Assembly: GCF_012033695.1 (NCBI RefSeq)
Contig: NZ_JAAVJI010000013.1
Location: 62,001-126,000, forward strand
Origin: Pseudomonas quercus
GTDB lineage: Bacteria > Pseudomonadota > Gammaproteobacteria > Pseudomonadales > Pseudomonadaceae
DNA length: 64,000 bases
Direction: 5' to 3'
Of this stretch, positions 43,373-53,005 are shown piece by piece. A program made the position numbers and the translations under genes. Each line of letters begins with the position of its first letter. Within the stretch, counting starts at the first letter, position 1. A model generated the notes under the pieces. That model was not told the origin of the DNA, made no database searches, and saw only the letters and a list, made by a program, of their open reading frames with translations.

Positions 43373-43435
43373 GACTGGCCAGTCCGGTTTTCCCTATAGC
43401 ACCGGCTCATGTAGTATCCAAAAAAATCACTACAT
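43373..43435. promoter_or_regulatory. Two inverted repeats upstream of glcB
   Basis: A 12-bp palindrome GACTGGCCAGTC (43373-43384) and a perfect inverted repeat ATGTAGT / ACTACAT (43409-43415 and 43429-43435, 13-nt A-rich spacer) lie between the gcvR-like gene and glcB. The second is 48 bp before the glcB ATG, well placed to be an operator. Neither matches a consensus I know. Confidence 0.4.
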
Positions 43436-43482
43436 ACCTATATTCCACCGCCCCGACCACCCTTAGCCAAAGCGAGCGCGCA

Positions 43483-45657
43483 ATGACCGATTACGTCAAG
43501 GTAGGTGACCTTCAGGTTGCCAAGGTACTGCTGGATTTCGTGAACAACGAAGCCATTCCAGGCAGCGGCGTGGCTGCTGACACGTTCTGGGCCGGGGCAG
43601 GCAGGCTGATCCACGCGCTCAGTGAAAAAAATCGCGCACTGCTTGAACGCCGCGATGCACTCCAGGCCCGTATCGATGGCTGGCACCGTGACCACAAGGG
43701 CACGCCCCATGATGCGGCGGCCTATAAACGTTTTTTGAAAGACATCGGTTACCTGCTGGAAGCGCCAGCCCACGTCCAGGCCACCACTACAGGCGTGGAT
43801 GACGAGATCGCCCGGCTGGCCGGGCCCCAGCTGGTGGTACCGGTCATGAATGCCAGGTTCGCACTCAACGCGTCCAACGCGCGTTGGGGCTCCCTGTACG
43901 ATGCCCTGTACGGCACCGATGCGATCAGCGAAGCGGACGGTGCCGAAAAAGGCAGCGGCTACAACCCGGTACGTGGCAAAAAAGTAGTGGCCTTCGCCAA
44001 AGCGTTCCTGGACCAGGCAGCCCCCTTGGCAGCGGGTAGCCATGCCCATGCAACCGGCTATGGCATTCAGCACGGGGCCTTGGTGGTAACACTTGAAAAC
44101 GGCGAAACCACTGGCCTGGCCAACCCCGAACAGTTCGTAGGCTTTCAGGGGGCCGCCCAGGCGCCTACCGGGCTGCTGCTCCAACACAACCGTTTGCATG
44201 CCGAGATCCAGATCGACCCGCACAGCCCCATTGGCCAAACCGACGCAGCCGGTGTAAAGGACGTGCTGGTCGAAGCGGCGCTCACCACCATCATGGACTG
44301 CGAAGACTCGGTCGCCGCCGTGGACGCCGATGACAAGGTGGTGGTGTACCGTAACTGGCTGGGCCTGATGAAGGGCGACCTGGCCGAACAGGTGAGCAAG
44401 CAGGGCACAACCTTTACCCGCACGATGAACCCGGACCGCGTTTACCAGGCCCCAGGCGGTGGCGAACTGACCCTGCACGGGCGCTCGCTGCTGTTCATAC
44501 GCAACGTGGGCCACCTGATGACCATTGATGCCGTGCTGGACCGCGATGGCCGTGAAGTGCCCGAGGGCATTCTGGACGCGCTGTTTACCAGCCTGGCGGC
44601 CACCCACGACCTTAAAGGCCATGGCCCTCGGCGCAACAGCCGTACCGGCTCGGTGTACATCGTCAAACCCAAAATGCACGGCCCTGATGAAGTAGCCTTT
44701 GCCAACGAGCTGTTTGCCGGTGTGGAAAACGTGCTGGGCCTGCCAACGAACACGCTGAAAATGGGCATCATGGACGAGGAACGGCGCACCACCGTGAACC
44801 TCAAGGCCTGCATCCAGGCGGCGCGCGAGCGCGTGGTGTTTATCAATACCGGTTTCCTGGACCGCACCGGTGATGAAATCCATACCTCGATGGAAGCTGG
44901 CGCCGTGGTGCGCAAGGCCCAGATGAAGGCACAGCCCTGGATTGCAGCCTACGAGAACTGGAACGTGGATACAGGGCTGGCGTGTGGCCTGCAGGGCCGG
45001 GCGCAGATCGGCAAGGGGATGTGGGCCATGCCCGACCTGATGGCCGCCATGCTGGAGCAGAAGATCGCCCACCCCCTGGCAGGTGCCAACACCGCCTGGG
45101 TGCCCTCGCCTACCGCTGCGGCCTTGCATGCGCTGCATTACCACCAGGTAGACGTGTTCGCCCGCCAGGCCGAGCTGGCCACGCGTGAGCCTGCTGCGCT
45201 GGATGACATTCTGAGCATTCCCCTGGCGCCGGACACCCACTGGTCAGCCGATGAAATCCGCAACGAGCTCGACAACAACGCCCAGGGCATTCTGGGGTAT
45301 GTAGTGCGCTGGATCGATCAGGGGGTGGGGTGTTCCAAGGTACCGGACATCAATGACATCGGCCTGATGGAGGACCGTGCCACGCTGCGCATCTCAAGCC
45401 AATTGCTGGCTAACTGGCTGCGCCATGGGGTAGTGAGTGAAGCTCAGGTGGTGGAAAGCCTGACGCGGATGGCCGCAGTGGTGGACCGGCAGAATGCCAA
45501 TGACACGGTGTACAAACCGATGGCACCCAACCTGGACACCAACATCGCGTTCCAGGCAGCGCTGGAGCTGGTACTGCAAGGTGCCCGGCAACCCAATGGC
45601 TACACAGAGCCGGTGTTGCACCGCCGCCGCCGTGAGTTCAAGGCGGCGAACCGGTAA
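43483..45657 (+). CDS. glcB: Malate synthase G
   Basis: 724 residues, the usual length of the G isoform. The catalytic region shows IMDCEDSVAAVDADDK, RNSRTGSVYIVKPKMHGP and LPTNTLKMGIMDEERRT, with the Mg-binding Glu and Asp in the canonical positions. It condenses glyoxylate with acetyl-CoA to malate, completing the glyoxylate cycle or glycolate/acetate use. It is monocistronic; a hairpin follows. A long open frame on the opposite strand is a shadow of this gene. Confidence 0.97.
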   Translation: MTDYVKVGDLQVAKVLLDFVNNEAIPGSGVAADTFWAGAGRLIHALSEKNRALLERRDALQARIDGWHRDHKGTPHDAAAYKRFLKDIGYLLEAPAHVQATTTGVDDEIARLAGPQLVVPVMNARFALNASNARWGSLYDALYGTDAISEADGAEKGSGYNPVRGKKVVAFAKAFLDQAAPLAAGSHAHATGYGIQHGALVVTLENGETTGLANPEQFVGFQGAAQAPTGLLLQHNRLHAEIQIDPHSPIGQTDAAGVKDVLVEAALTTIMDCEDSVAAVDADDKVVVYRNWLGLMKGDLAEQVSKQGTTFTRTMNPDRVYQAPGGGELTLHGRSLLFIRNVGHLMTIDAVLDRDGREVPEGILDALFTSLAATHDLKGHGPRRNSRTGSVYIVKPKMHGPDEVAFANELFAGVENVLGLPTNTLKMGIMDEERRTTVNLKACIQAARERVVFINTGFLDRTGDEIHTSMEAGAVVRKAQMKAQPWIAAYENWNVDTGLACGLQGRAQIGKGMWAMPDLMAAMLEQKIAHPLAGANTAWVPSPTAAALHALHYHQVDVFARQAELATREPAALDDILSIPLAPDTHWSADEIRNELDNNAQGILGYVVRWIDQGVGCSKVPDINDIGLMEDRATLRISSQLLANWLRHGVVSEAQVVESLTRMAAVVDRQNANDTVYKPMAPNLDTNIAFQAALELVLQGARQPNGYTEPVLHRRRREFKAANR

Positions 45658-45686
45658 TAGCTGGGGTTGAAACTGTGTAACTAAGT

Positions 45687-45712
45687 TGGCGCCGTTTTCG
45701 CAAACGGCGCCA
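45687..45712. terminator. Hairpin between glcB and the OprD porin gene
   Basis: 11-bp stem TGGCGCCGTTT / AAACGGCGCCA closed by a TCGC tetraloop, between the ends of two convergent genes. It could serve as terminator for both directions, though no long U-tract follows on either strand. Confidence 0.65.
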
Positions 45713-45727
45713 GCGCTTACTTCCTAC

Positions 45728-47080
45728 TTACAGCAACGGCAGGGTGTAGCTGACGATCAGGCGGTTCTGGTCTTGATCGTAGTCGCTAGCAGCCCCCGTA
45801 CGGAACATGCCGTTACGCCAGCCGAAGCCCACACCTTTGAAAGTGCCGCCCTGGACCACATAGTCCACAGCAACATCGCGCTCCCATTCCTTGGTATCGC
45901 CACCAGTGACCGCTTCGATACCTGTACCTTTCAGGTAAGTAACCGAGGCGGTGAGGCCAGGCACGCCTACTTCGCTGAAGTTATACGCGTACTGGGCAAA
46001 GCGAGTTTGCTCACCCGCACGGGTGAACTGGCCGATCAGGCGATCGGTGAACAAGTAGAGGCTGGCGCCGCCAGCGCCCTCACTCACACGGCGATCATTG
46101 ACCAGACCGCCTTGGTTCAGCTGAACGAAGTTGCTGTTGTCCGACACGCTCTGGTAACCGCCAGTGAACGAGTGGCCGCCCAGGCTGTAGGTGAAGATGG
46201 CACTCCAGGTGTCGTTGTCGATCTTGCCGTTGGTGCCGTTGCTGTAGCCGCCTGTTTTGTAACCTGCAAGGCGACCGGCTGCCGAATCGTTTTCGCCATC
46301 TGCGTCGGTCTTGAAGTAGCGCAAGTCGGTCTTGAAGGACGAGTCCTTGCTGATCGGGTACACGTGTACCAGGCCAGCGAAGTGCTGCTTGTAAAAATCT
46401 TCCAGGTTGGCGTAGTAGTACTGAAGGGTCAGTTGGTCGTTGACAGTGTAGTCACCACCGCCGAACCAGAATTCATTGCTGTCCTGGGTGGAATTGGCTA
46501 CGCCCATGCCCGTGCGGTTGGTCGAAGCGCGGCCAACTACCTGCTCCAACCGGCCGGCCACCAGCTTGAGGTGGTCGATTTCATTGGAGGTGATCATGCC
46601 GCCTTGGAAGGTCTGCGGCAGCAGGCGGCCATCGTTGGATACCAGGATCGGCAGCTTGGGCTGAAGGTTGCCGTAGCGCACTTCGGTCTTGGAGAAACGC
46701 ATTTTCCCGGTCACGCCAGCGCGAGTCCATGAATCATCCGCGTCGCCATTGGACTCAGACGGGATCATGGTGCTGCCTTGGTGGCGGCCAGCACCACTGT
46801 CCAAGGTCAAGCCCAACAGTGCTTGAGCATCCAGACCAAAACCAACCGTACCGTCAGTAAAGCCAGACTTGTAATCCAGCACAAAACCTTGGCCCCATTC
46901 GGCTATCTTGCTGCCCGCCGAAGGTGTTTGGTCACGATAATCGTTGTTGAAGTAGAAGTTACGCATCGCCAGCGTAGCTTTGCTGTCCTTGATGAAATCA
47001 GCATATGCCAACGAGGGCAGGCAAAGGCCCGCGCCAATCGCTGCCAGTGCGCTAAGCGTGGCGGTGTTTTTGATGGTCAT
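45728..47080 (-). CDS. OprD-family outer-membrane porin
   Basis: 450 residues with a signal peptide (MTIKNTATLSALAAIGAGLC, cleaved near ADFIKDS). Barrel signatures: NFYFNNDYRD, WGQGFVLDYKSGFTDG, RYGNLQPKLPILVSNDGRLLPQ (split by KLP) and the terminal SYTLPLL. OprD proteins take up amino acids, aromatic or organic acids. Substrate not inferable. A gggag ribosome site precedes the ATG. The 262-bp upstream gap (47081-47342) has no other gene; its promoter was not identified. Confidence 0.93.
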   Translation of the reverse strand: MTIKNTATLSALAAIGAGLCLPSLAYADFIKDSKATLAMRNFYFNNDYRDQTPSAGSKIAEWGQGFVLDYKSGFTDGTVGFGLDAQALLGLTLDSGAGRHQGSTMIPSESNGDADDSWTRAGVTGKMRFSKTEVRYGNLQPKLPILVSNDGRLLPQTFQGGMITSNEIDHLKLVAGRLEQVVGRASTNRTGMGVANSTQDSNEFWFGGGDYTVNDQLTLQYYYANLEDFYKQHFAGLVHVYPISKDSSFKTDLRYFKTDADGENDSAAGRLAGYKTGGYSNGTNGKIDNDTWSAIFTYSLGGHSFTGGYQSVSDNSNFVQLNQGGLVNDRRVSEGAGGASLYLFTDRLIGQFTRAGEQTRFAQYAYNFSEVGVPGLTASVTYLKGTGIEAVTGGDTKEWERDVAVDYVVQGGTFKGVGFGWRNGMFRTGAASDYDQDQNRLIVSYTLPLL

Positions 47081-47342
47081 TTGGTGCTCCCCGTTGTGTT
47101 TCTAATTTTTTCGGGAGCATAGATAACAGGCGGATTAGACCCTTGCAACGGTGTATTGCAGGGTGTGTAACAAAAAATTTAGTAAAAACTGTCAATTTTA
47201 CCGGCGGTTTGCTGTCCGATGCCTTCGGCCTGAGCGGGCAGGCAACCTAACATATTGATAAAAAAAGGATTTACTGCGATTCAAGATACTTATCGATGCG
47301 CCCCTGTTTATAGCAAATTGGTATGTCAAATATCGGGTTTAT

Positions 47343-47786
47343 TCAGCCAACCCCCAGTTCACGCCGTGCTATTAGCAGCATTTGCTCCACATCGATGGGT
47401 TTCAGTAAAAAATCCACCACGCTCAAATGCATGGCCTCGATGGCATCCTTCACGCCCGCGTCTCCAGACATGATGATGATGGGCAATGCCGCGCGCTCAG
47501 AGGCCCGTATCTGCCGGATCAGGTCCAGGCCAGACGCGGGGGCCATGCGCAGGTCCGTGATCAGCAGGCCAATGCTGCGATCGCTCATAAGCCGCTCGAA
47601 CGCTGCCTGTGCCGTGCTAGCGGTACTGGACTCAATACCGTGGAGAGTGAGAATCTGCGCCAACAGCTCGCGGGAGTCGGCGTCGTCGTCCACCACCAGC
47701 GCGCGAAGGGGGCCCAGGGTGGGCGTGAGCAGAATTTCGTTCAGTGCCTCGCGTTCCTCATCACTGAGGATATCCAGGTCAGACAT
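47343..47786 (-). CDS. Single-domain response regulator
   Basis: 147 residues starting MSDLDILSDEER; longer in-frame starts exist but add no domain. After about 30 residues a REC domain begins: LVVDDDAD (acidic pocket), LLITDLRMAP (phosphorylated Asp), IIIMSGDAG and FLLKPIDVE (lysine). No output domain is present. It may act on a partner kinase or protein, or be a phosphate sink. No histidine kinase is adjacent; the neighbouring divergent gene encodes a CBS/nucleotidyltransferase protein. Confidence 0.88.
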   Translation of the reverse strand: MSDLDILSDEEREALNEILLTPTLGPLRALVVDDDADSRELLAQILTLHGIESSTASTAQAAFERLMSDRSIGLLITDLRMAPASGLDLIRQIRASERAALPIIIMSGDAGVKDAIEAMHLSVVDFLLKPIDVEQMLLIARRELGVG

Positions 47787-48001
47787 CGGGCTCGCCATCC
47801 AGTACATGCAAACATACGACCACAGGCTGGCCAGAAAACGTGCCAGCACACAGTAAGGGTGCATACGGTGAAGCATAGCCCCAGCATTGCCAACGTGAAA
47901 AACCGGTGTATTGCAGGGGCGTTATACGACTTACGTCCACTGGGCAGAAGCTGCCCATGCGCAGACGATGACAATAAAGCATAAAAAAAACGATACAGCC
48001 C

Positions 48002-49936
48002 ATGAGCAAAGCTGACGCCTTCCTTCAAGCCGGTAAAACTGCCGTCCTGCAAAACGTGCAAGGCACCTTGCAGTTCCTGCAACGCTTTGCGCCTTTCGCC
48101 CAGATGGAACAGCCGCACCTGGTCTACCTGGTAGAGCACTGCCACCTGCGTTTTTACGCCAACGGTGAAAGTATCCTGCGGCCCGATGACGGGCCAGTGG
48201 AGCACTTTCATATCGTGAAGCAAGGGCGCGTGGTCGGCCAGCGCCCCCGCGACACGGGCGGCATTGAAACCACGTTCGAAATTGCCAGCGGCGAATGCTT
48301 TCCGTTGGCAGCCCTGCTGGGAGAGCGCGCCACCCGTACCGAACACCTGGCAGCCGACGACACCTTCTGCCTGCGCCTGCCAAAAGACGCATTCATCCAC
48401 CTGTTTGCCATGTCGGCACCCTTTCGCGACTTTGCCCTGCGCGGTGTCAGCAGCCTGCTGGACCAGGTTAACCGGCAAGTGCGCCGCCAGGCTGCAGAAA
48501 CCCTTGGCAGCCAGTACTCCCTGGACACACGCCTAGGCGACCTTGCCATGCGCCACCCCATTACCTGTGAAGCCAGCCTGCCTGTAAAACAGGCGGTCAA
48601 GGTAATGCATGAACAGCAGGTGGGCAGCATTGTGGTGGTGGATGCAGCGCAAGCGCCCTTGGGCATTTTCACGCTGCGCGACCTCCGCGAACTGGTAGCC
48701 CAGGGCGATGCAGACCTGAACCAGCCGATCCAGGTCTCCATGGTGCCCTCGCCCTTTTCATTGCCCCCGCAAGCCACGGCCTTCGAAGCCGCATTGGCCA
48801 TGACCGAGCGGCACATTGCCCATGTGTGCCTGGTACGGGAGGGGCGCCTGTGTGGTGTGGTCTCCGAACGGGACCTGTTTTCGCTGCAACGGGTGGATCT
48901 GGTACACCTGGCGCGGGCCATCCGTACCGCCACTACCTTGGACAGCCTGATCGCCATGCGCCAGGACATTGGCCCGCTGGTGGAACGCATGCTGGCCTTC
49001 GGCGCCTCCTCGGAGCAGATCACCCGCATTGTGACGCTGCTCAATGACCACAGCGTGTGCCGTGTGATCGAGCTGACGCTAGCTACCCACGGCGACCCCG
49101 GCGTGCCGTTCAGCTGGTTATGTTTTGGCAGTGAAGGCCGGCATGAGCAAACGCTGTTCACGGATCAGGACAACGGGCTGCTGTTCGACGCAGACGACCC
49201 GGTGCATGCCGCCGAACTGCGTGGCCGGTTGCTGCCCCTAGCTCATCACATCAACCAGGCCCTGGCCTTGTGTGGCTTTGGCTTGTGCACGGGCAATGTG
49301 ATGGCCAGCAACCCCGAGCTGTGCCTGTCTCGGGCGGAATGGTCCCGGCGCTTTGCCGGGTTTATCCGCGAAACCACCCCTGAAAACCTGTTGGCGTCGA
49401 CTATCTATTTCGATGTACGAACCGTCTGGGGCAATCCGGAACCTGGCCACTGGCTGCAGCAGCACATGCTGGCCCAGGTGGCGGAAAACGGCATCTTTCA
49501 GCGCATGCTGGCCGGCACCGCCTTGCGGCAGCGGCCCCCTGTGGGGCGTTTTCGCGAATTCGTGCTGGCCCGCAAAGGCTCCGATCGCACTGCCACCCTG
49601 GACCTGAAAATACAGGGGCTGGGGCCATTCGTGGATGGCGCACGGTTGTTGGCATTGGCCAACGGCATCAGCGCCACCCCTACGCTGGAGCGGTTCCGAC
49701 AGCTGGCCCAGCGAGGCGTGATTGATGCGCAGGACGGGGCGGCCTATGAAGAGGCTTACGCGTTTATCCAGCAACTGCGCCTGCAGCAGCATCAGGCCCA
49801 AAGCCGCCAGCAACTGCCCTGGTCCAACCGTTTGGACCCTGACAGCCTCAACCAACTGGACCGGCGCATCTTGCGTGAATCCCTGCGTCAGGCCCAGCGC
49901 CTGCAAGGCAGCCTTGCCGTGCGATACCAGCTATGA
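48002..49936 (+). CDS. cNMP-binding / CBS / DUF294 nucleotidyltransferase-like protein
   Basis: 644 residues. Domain order: cyclic-nucleotide-binding-like domain (about residues 30-150), two CBS motifs (around 190-300), then DUF294, a nucleotidyltransferase-like fold with FGSEGRHEQTLFTDQDNGL (G-S and DxD), and a DUF294_C helical tail. The fold is shared with GlnD-type enzymes, but the reaction is unknown. It pairs with a DnaQ-like exonuclease gene directly downstream (4-bp ATGA overlap), a common pairing in pseudomonads. It may respond to nucleotide levels. Confidence 0.88.
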   Translation: MSKADAFLQAGKTAVLQNVQGTLQFLQRFAPFAQMEQPHLVYLVEHCHLRFYANGESILRPDDGPVEHFHIVKQGRVVGQRPRDTGGIETTFEIASGECFPLAALLGERATRTEHLAADDTFCLRLPKDAFIHLFAMSAPFRDFALRGVSSLLDQVNRQVRRQAAETLGSQYSLDTRLGDLAMRHPITCEASLPVKQAVKVMHEQQVGSIVVVDAAQAPLGIFTLRDLRELVAQGDADLNQPIQVSMVPSPFSLPPQATAFEAALAMTERHIAHVCLVREGRLCGVVSERDLFSLQRVDLVHLARAIRTATTLDSLIAMRQDIGPLVERMLAFGASSEQITRIVTLLNDHSVCRVIELTLATHGDPGVPFSWLCFGSEGRHEQTLFTDQDNGLLFDADDPVHAAELRGRLLPLAHHINQALALCGFGLCTGNVMASNPELCLSRAEWSRRFAGFIRETTPENLLASTIYFDVRTVWGNPEPGHWLQQHMLAQVAENGIFQRMLAGTALRQRPPVGRFREFVLARKGSDRTATLDLKIQGLGPFVDGARLLALANGISATPTLERFRQLAQRGVIDAQDGAAYEEAYAFIQQLRLQQHQAQSRQQLPWSNRLDPDSLNQLDRRILRESLRQAQRLQGSLAVRYQL

Positions 49937-50640
49937 GCCTGTTGGACCTGTTCAGGTTTCGCACCCCCTCCGTGGCACCCGAGCAGGCCAGCCGCCTGGC
50001 GGCACTGAGTGTACCTGCCGCGCTGGATAACACCCTGCTGGAAGCCCAGCGGTGGGTAGTGGTAGACGTCGAAACCACAGGGCTAAACCTTCAAAAAGAC
50101 AGTGTGGTGGCTATCGGTGCTGTGGCTCTGGAAGGCCCTGTCATTCCTTTAGGCGACGGTTTTGAATGCCACCTGGCGATCAAGGCCAACCTGGCGGCGC
50201 CCAGTACACTTATCCATGGGCTGAGCCCGGCAGTGCTGGCCCGAGGGCTGCCACCGGCCGAAGCACTGCTGCGGTTTCTGGAATATGTGGGTGATCGGCC
50301 CTTGCTGGCGTTTCATGCCGGGTTTGACCAAGGCATGCTGGTGCGGGCCATCAAGCAGACGTTGGGGTTTCAGTGGCACGCGCCGTTTATCGACCTTGCC
50401 GAAGTTGCCCCGCTGCTCTGCCCCAACTGGGCCGCCCATAATCACAGCCTAGATGACTGGATAAAACAGTTTGGCCTGAGTATTGGCGAGCGCCACCACG
50501 CCAGCGCCGATGCCCTTGTGACGGCAGAGCTGGGGCTGATGCTGTTCAGCCTGGCGCGTCGCCAAGGCTTGACCACATCAGGTGAACTGCAGGATGCCTT
50601 GGCGCGCTGGCGAAGGCGCCGCGATCAGCCTGCTCTTTAA
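49933..50640 (+). CDS. DnaQ-family 3'-5' exonuclease
   Basis: 235 residues. DEDDh exonuclease: VVVDVETTGLN (motif I), HGLSPAVL-AFHAGFD region (motif II) and HHASADALVT (motif III with the catalytic His and Asp). It is a stand-alone relative of the DNA polymerase III proofreading subunit. Overlaps the DUF294 gene by 4 bp and is convergent with the next gene (4-bp overlap). Confidence 0.9.
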   Translation: MSLLDLFRFRTPSVAPEQASRLAALSVPAALDNTLLEAQRWVVVDVETTGLNLQKDSVVAIGAVALEGPVIPLGDGFECHLAIKANLAAPSTLIHGLSPAVLARGLPPAEALLRFLEYVGDRPLLAFHAGFDQGMLVRAIKQTLGFQWHAPFIDLAEVAPLLCPNWAAHNHSLDDWIKQFGLSIGERHHASADALVTAELGLMLFSLARRQGLTTSGELQDALARWRRRRDQPAL

Positions 50641-51140
50641 CATTCGGGCTGGCCAGCCACGTACCGCCGCGCCGGGTTCACGGCCGCACCAAACTCACGC
50701 AACCCCTTGGCGCCGATCAGCAACGGGTAGTTGAAGCTGCTACGGTCGGTAAGGTTGACCTCAATGGTGCGTTTCACGTCACCCAGGCACATGTCCAGGT
50801 CGATCACCGGGCGGTGGGCCACTTCAACGTTCTCTTCCTCGCCGTCGTTCTCATCGGCGCGGCCCTTGATCCGGCTCATGCGCGACACCTTGTGCTCGTA
50901 CACTTTGCCGTCCGCATCGCGGGTGGCCAGCTTGAACCGCACCCAGTCTTCACCATCGCGGGTAAAGGTCTGGATGTCGCGCGCCGAAAGCGAAGCGGTC
51001 AGTGCACCTGTGTCCATCTTTGCCTTAAGGGTTTGCCCGATTTCTGGCAGCTTGAAGTACTCGTAGCGGCCATACAGCGTGGGGTCGGCAGCCATGGCGG
51101 TCAGTGGCAGCAGGGTGAGCAACGCAAGAACAGCTTTCAC
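50637..51140 (-). CDS. Retropepsin-like (PF05618) putative zinc/aspartic protease, exported
   Basis: 167 residues with a signal peptide (MKAVLALLTLLPLTAMAA). The KMDTGALTASL segment holds the DTGA of the retropepsin-like fold, and RPVIDLDMCLGD and PLLIGAKGLREF follow the family pattern. Earlier annotated as ATP-dependent zinc protease; later work in pseudomonads treats the family as periplasmic aspartic peptidases. Function in this organism is not known. Confidence 0.82.
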   Translation of the reverse strand: MKAVLALLTLLPLTAMAADPTLYGRYEYFKLPEIGQTLKAKMDTGALTASLSARDIQTFTRDGEDWVRFKLATRDADGKVYEHKVSRMSRIKGRADENDGEEENVEVAHRPVIDLDMCLGDVKRTIEVNLTDRSSFNYPLLIGAKGLREFGAAVNPARRYVAGQPEC

Positions 51141-51319
51141 GTAAGGATTCCTTTTCAGGGGCGCGAAGGGTTAGATGCCCAGGCCCGGATTAGTTCGTGT
51201 GGGAATAAAGTACGGGTTAGCGCATACACAAAAAGTAAAAATTTAGTGAAGTCCCGTTCAGTCGGCGAAATTTGGCGCCGATGGCACTTGGCTTTATGAT
51301 TGCCGACCTTTCTTCACAT

Positions 51320-52219
51320 ATGAGTTTGTTCATGCTTCGCCTGCTCAACGGCTGCCTTACCGCCTCGCTGCTTCTGCTCAACACGCTGGTCATGATCGGC
51401 CCGCTGCTGGTGCTGGCGCTGGTCAAGCTGGTAACACCCGTTCGCCTGCGCGACGCGGCCTCGCGCGGGGTGATGTGGATCGCCGAAACCTGGGCGGAAA
51501 TCGACAAAGCCATTTTTGCCCTGTGTACGCCCACTCGCTGGGACATCCGCGGGCTGGACGCCTTACACGTGGATGCGTCCTACTTGGTGGTCAGTAACCA
51601 CCAGTCGTGGGTAGACATTCCGGCGCTGATCCAGGCGTTTAACCGCCGTGCGCCCTTTTTCAAGTTCTTTCTCAAGAAGGAACTGATCTGGGTGCCGCTG
51701 CTGGGGCTGGCCTGGTGGGGGCTGGACTACCCCTTCATGAAGCGCTACAGCAAGGCCTTCCTGGCCAAACACCCCCACCTGCGCGGTAAGGATCTGGAGA
51801 TCACGCGCAAGGCCTGCGAGCTGTTCAAGCGCCAGCCGGTCACCGTGGTGAACTACCTGGAAGGCACGCGTTTTACCCAGGCCAAGCATGACCAGCAGGC
51901 CTCACCCTACCGCCACCTGCTCAAGCCTAAGGCAGGCGGCGTGGCCTTCGTGCTGGCGGCCATGGGCGCACAGCTCAGCCAACTGCTGGACGTGACCGTG
52001 GTGTATCCCAGCCAACGCATCCCGGGTTTCTGGGACCTGCTGTGCGGGCGTGTGCCCAAGGTGATCGTGGACATTCAGGCCCGCCCCATCGACCCGGCCT
52101 TGATCGAGGGTGACTACGAGAACGACCCGGTCTTTCGTGAGCGGGTGCAGGGCTGGGTGAACCAGTTGTGGGCGGAGAAGGATGCCCGCATTGAGGCGTT
52201 GCGGGCACAGCACGGTTAG
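51320..52219 (+). CDS. Membrane acyltransferase (PlsC family, YihG-like)
   Basis: 299 residues from the ATG at 51320; earlier in-frame starts at 51272 and 51296 have no better ribosome site, so the start is uncertain. A hydrophobic N-terminus is followed by the acyltransferase motif NHQSWVD (HX4D) and NYLEGTRFT. The pattern PFMKRYSKAFLAKHP after it matches E. coli YihG. It would transfer an acyl chain to lysophospholipid at the inner membrane. Ends convergent with the DUF2780 gene (4-bp overlap). Confidence 0.85.
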   Translation: MSLFMLRLLNGCLTASLLLLNTLVMIGPLLVLALVKLVTPVRLRDAASRGVMWIAETWAEIDKAIFALCTPTRWDIRGLDALHVDASYLVVSNHQSWVDIPALIQAFNRRAPFFKFFLKKELIWVPLLGLAWWGLDYPFMKRYSKAFLAKHPHLRGKDLEITRKACELFKRQPVTVVNYLEGTRFTQAKHDQQASPYRHLLKPKAGGVAFVLAAMGAQLSQLLDVTVVYPSQRIPGFWDLLCGRVPKVIVDIQARPIDPALIEGDYENDPVFRERVQGWVNQLWAEKDARIEALRAQHG

Positions 52220-52779
52220 GGTTTCGTGCCCCATACCGACGCCAGGCTGGTAAGGGCCGAACCCGTAGCCCCTTGCTGGCCAAGGTACTGCAAAATGATC
52301 GGCGCGAACTGGCTTACCATGCCGCTGTTCATGCCCAATTGGGTAAAGGCGCTGTTCATGTCCTGCTTGGTTTTTACGTTGCTCAGGGCGTTGTTCAAGG
52401 CGTTGACCTTGTTGCTATCGGATTTGCCCATCAAACCGCTCAAACCCACCAGCCCACCTAACGCGTTATTGCCCGAGAGCTTGTCCAGCCCTGGCACGGA
52501 TTTAGCCAGCTCGGTGTATTGAGTGGCAGGCATCTGGTTCTTCGCCAGCCCCAGCATCGCGCCCGTACCGCCAATGGCCTGTTCAGGCGTGATCTTCAAT
52601 TGAGTGCCCAACGTGTTGAGCAGCCCAGCAGCAGGGGCTGCCGCCGCCACCGGTGCGCCATTCTGCTTGCCGTTCTGCAAGGTGGCGGCGGCGTTGACCG
52701 CGTCGTTAAGGTTGAAGGCCATGGCATGGCTGGCGGCAAGGGCGAGTGACAAGGCCAGCAGGCGGGGAGATAGACGCAT
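52216..52779 (-). CDS. DUF2780-family exported protein (VcgC/VcgE type)
   Basis: 187 residues from MRLSPRLLALSLALA, a signal peptide with a good ribosome site (aggag). The mature part is alanine- and asparagine-rich, with repeated GLVGLSGLMGKS and LNNALSNVK segments, as I know from the DUF2780 family. Function unknown. Downstream gap 52780-53005 has no gene. Confidence 0.7.
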   Translation of the reverse strand: MRLSPRLLALSLALAASHAMAFNLNDAVNAAATLQNGKQNGAPVAAAAPAAGLLNTLGTQLKITPEQAIGGTGAMLGLAKNQMPATQYTELAKSVPGLDKLSGNNALGGLVGLSGLMGKSDSNKVNALNNALSNVKTKQDMNSAFTQLGMNSGMVSQFAPIILQYLGQQGATGSALTSLASVWGTKP

Positions 52780-53005
52780 GGGGTACAGCTCCTGATGCAT
52801 AAAGACATGCATTGGACGCGAAGCAGGCGTGGGGTTCAATCGCCTATGCAAAAACGATAGGCCAGCCTTGGCCTGCTTAGGTGGGCGGAATCTTTGAATA
52901 ACCTGTACCCGTGGCTGATGAACAGGCAATAACCTGACAGACTGCTAAGTAGTTTTGATCCTGGCATAAGCCTATGGTGAAGCCACTACTTATGGGTACC
53001 TCTAT

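Noticed and set aside
43438..45240. Long open frame opposite glcB (600 codons, minus strand)
   Set aside because: It is the antisense shadow of malate synthase in a GC-rich gene; no domain, no ribosome site, and the plus-strand gene is full length with intact motifs.
47787..48478. Minus-strand open frame of 245 codons covering the start of the DUF294 gene
   Set aside because: Different frame from the response regulator, antisense to a gene with clear cNMP and CBS domains; no motif found.
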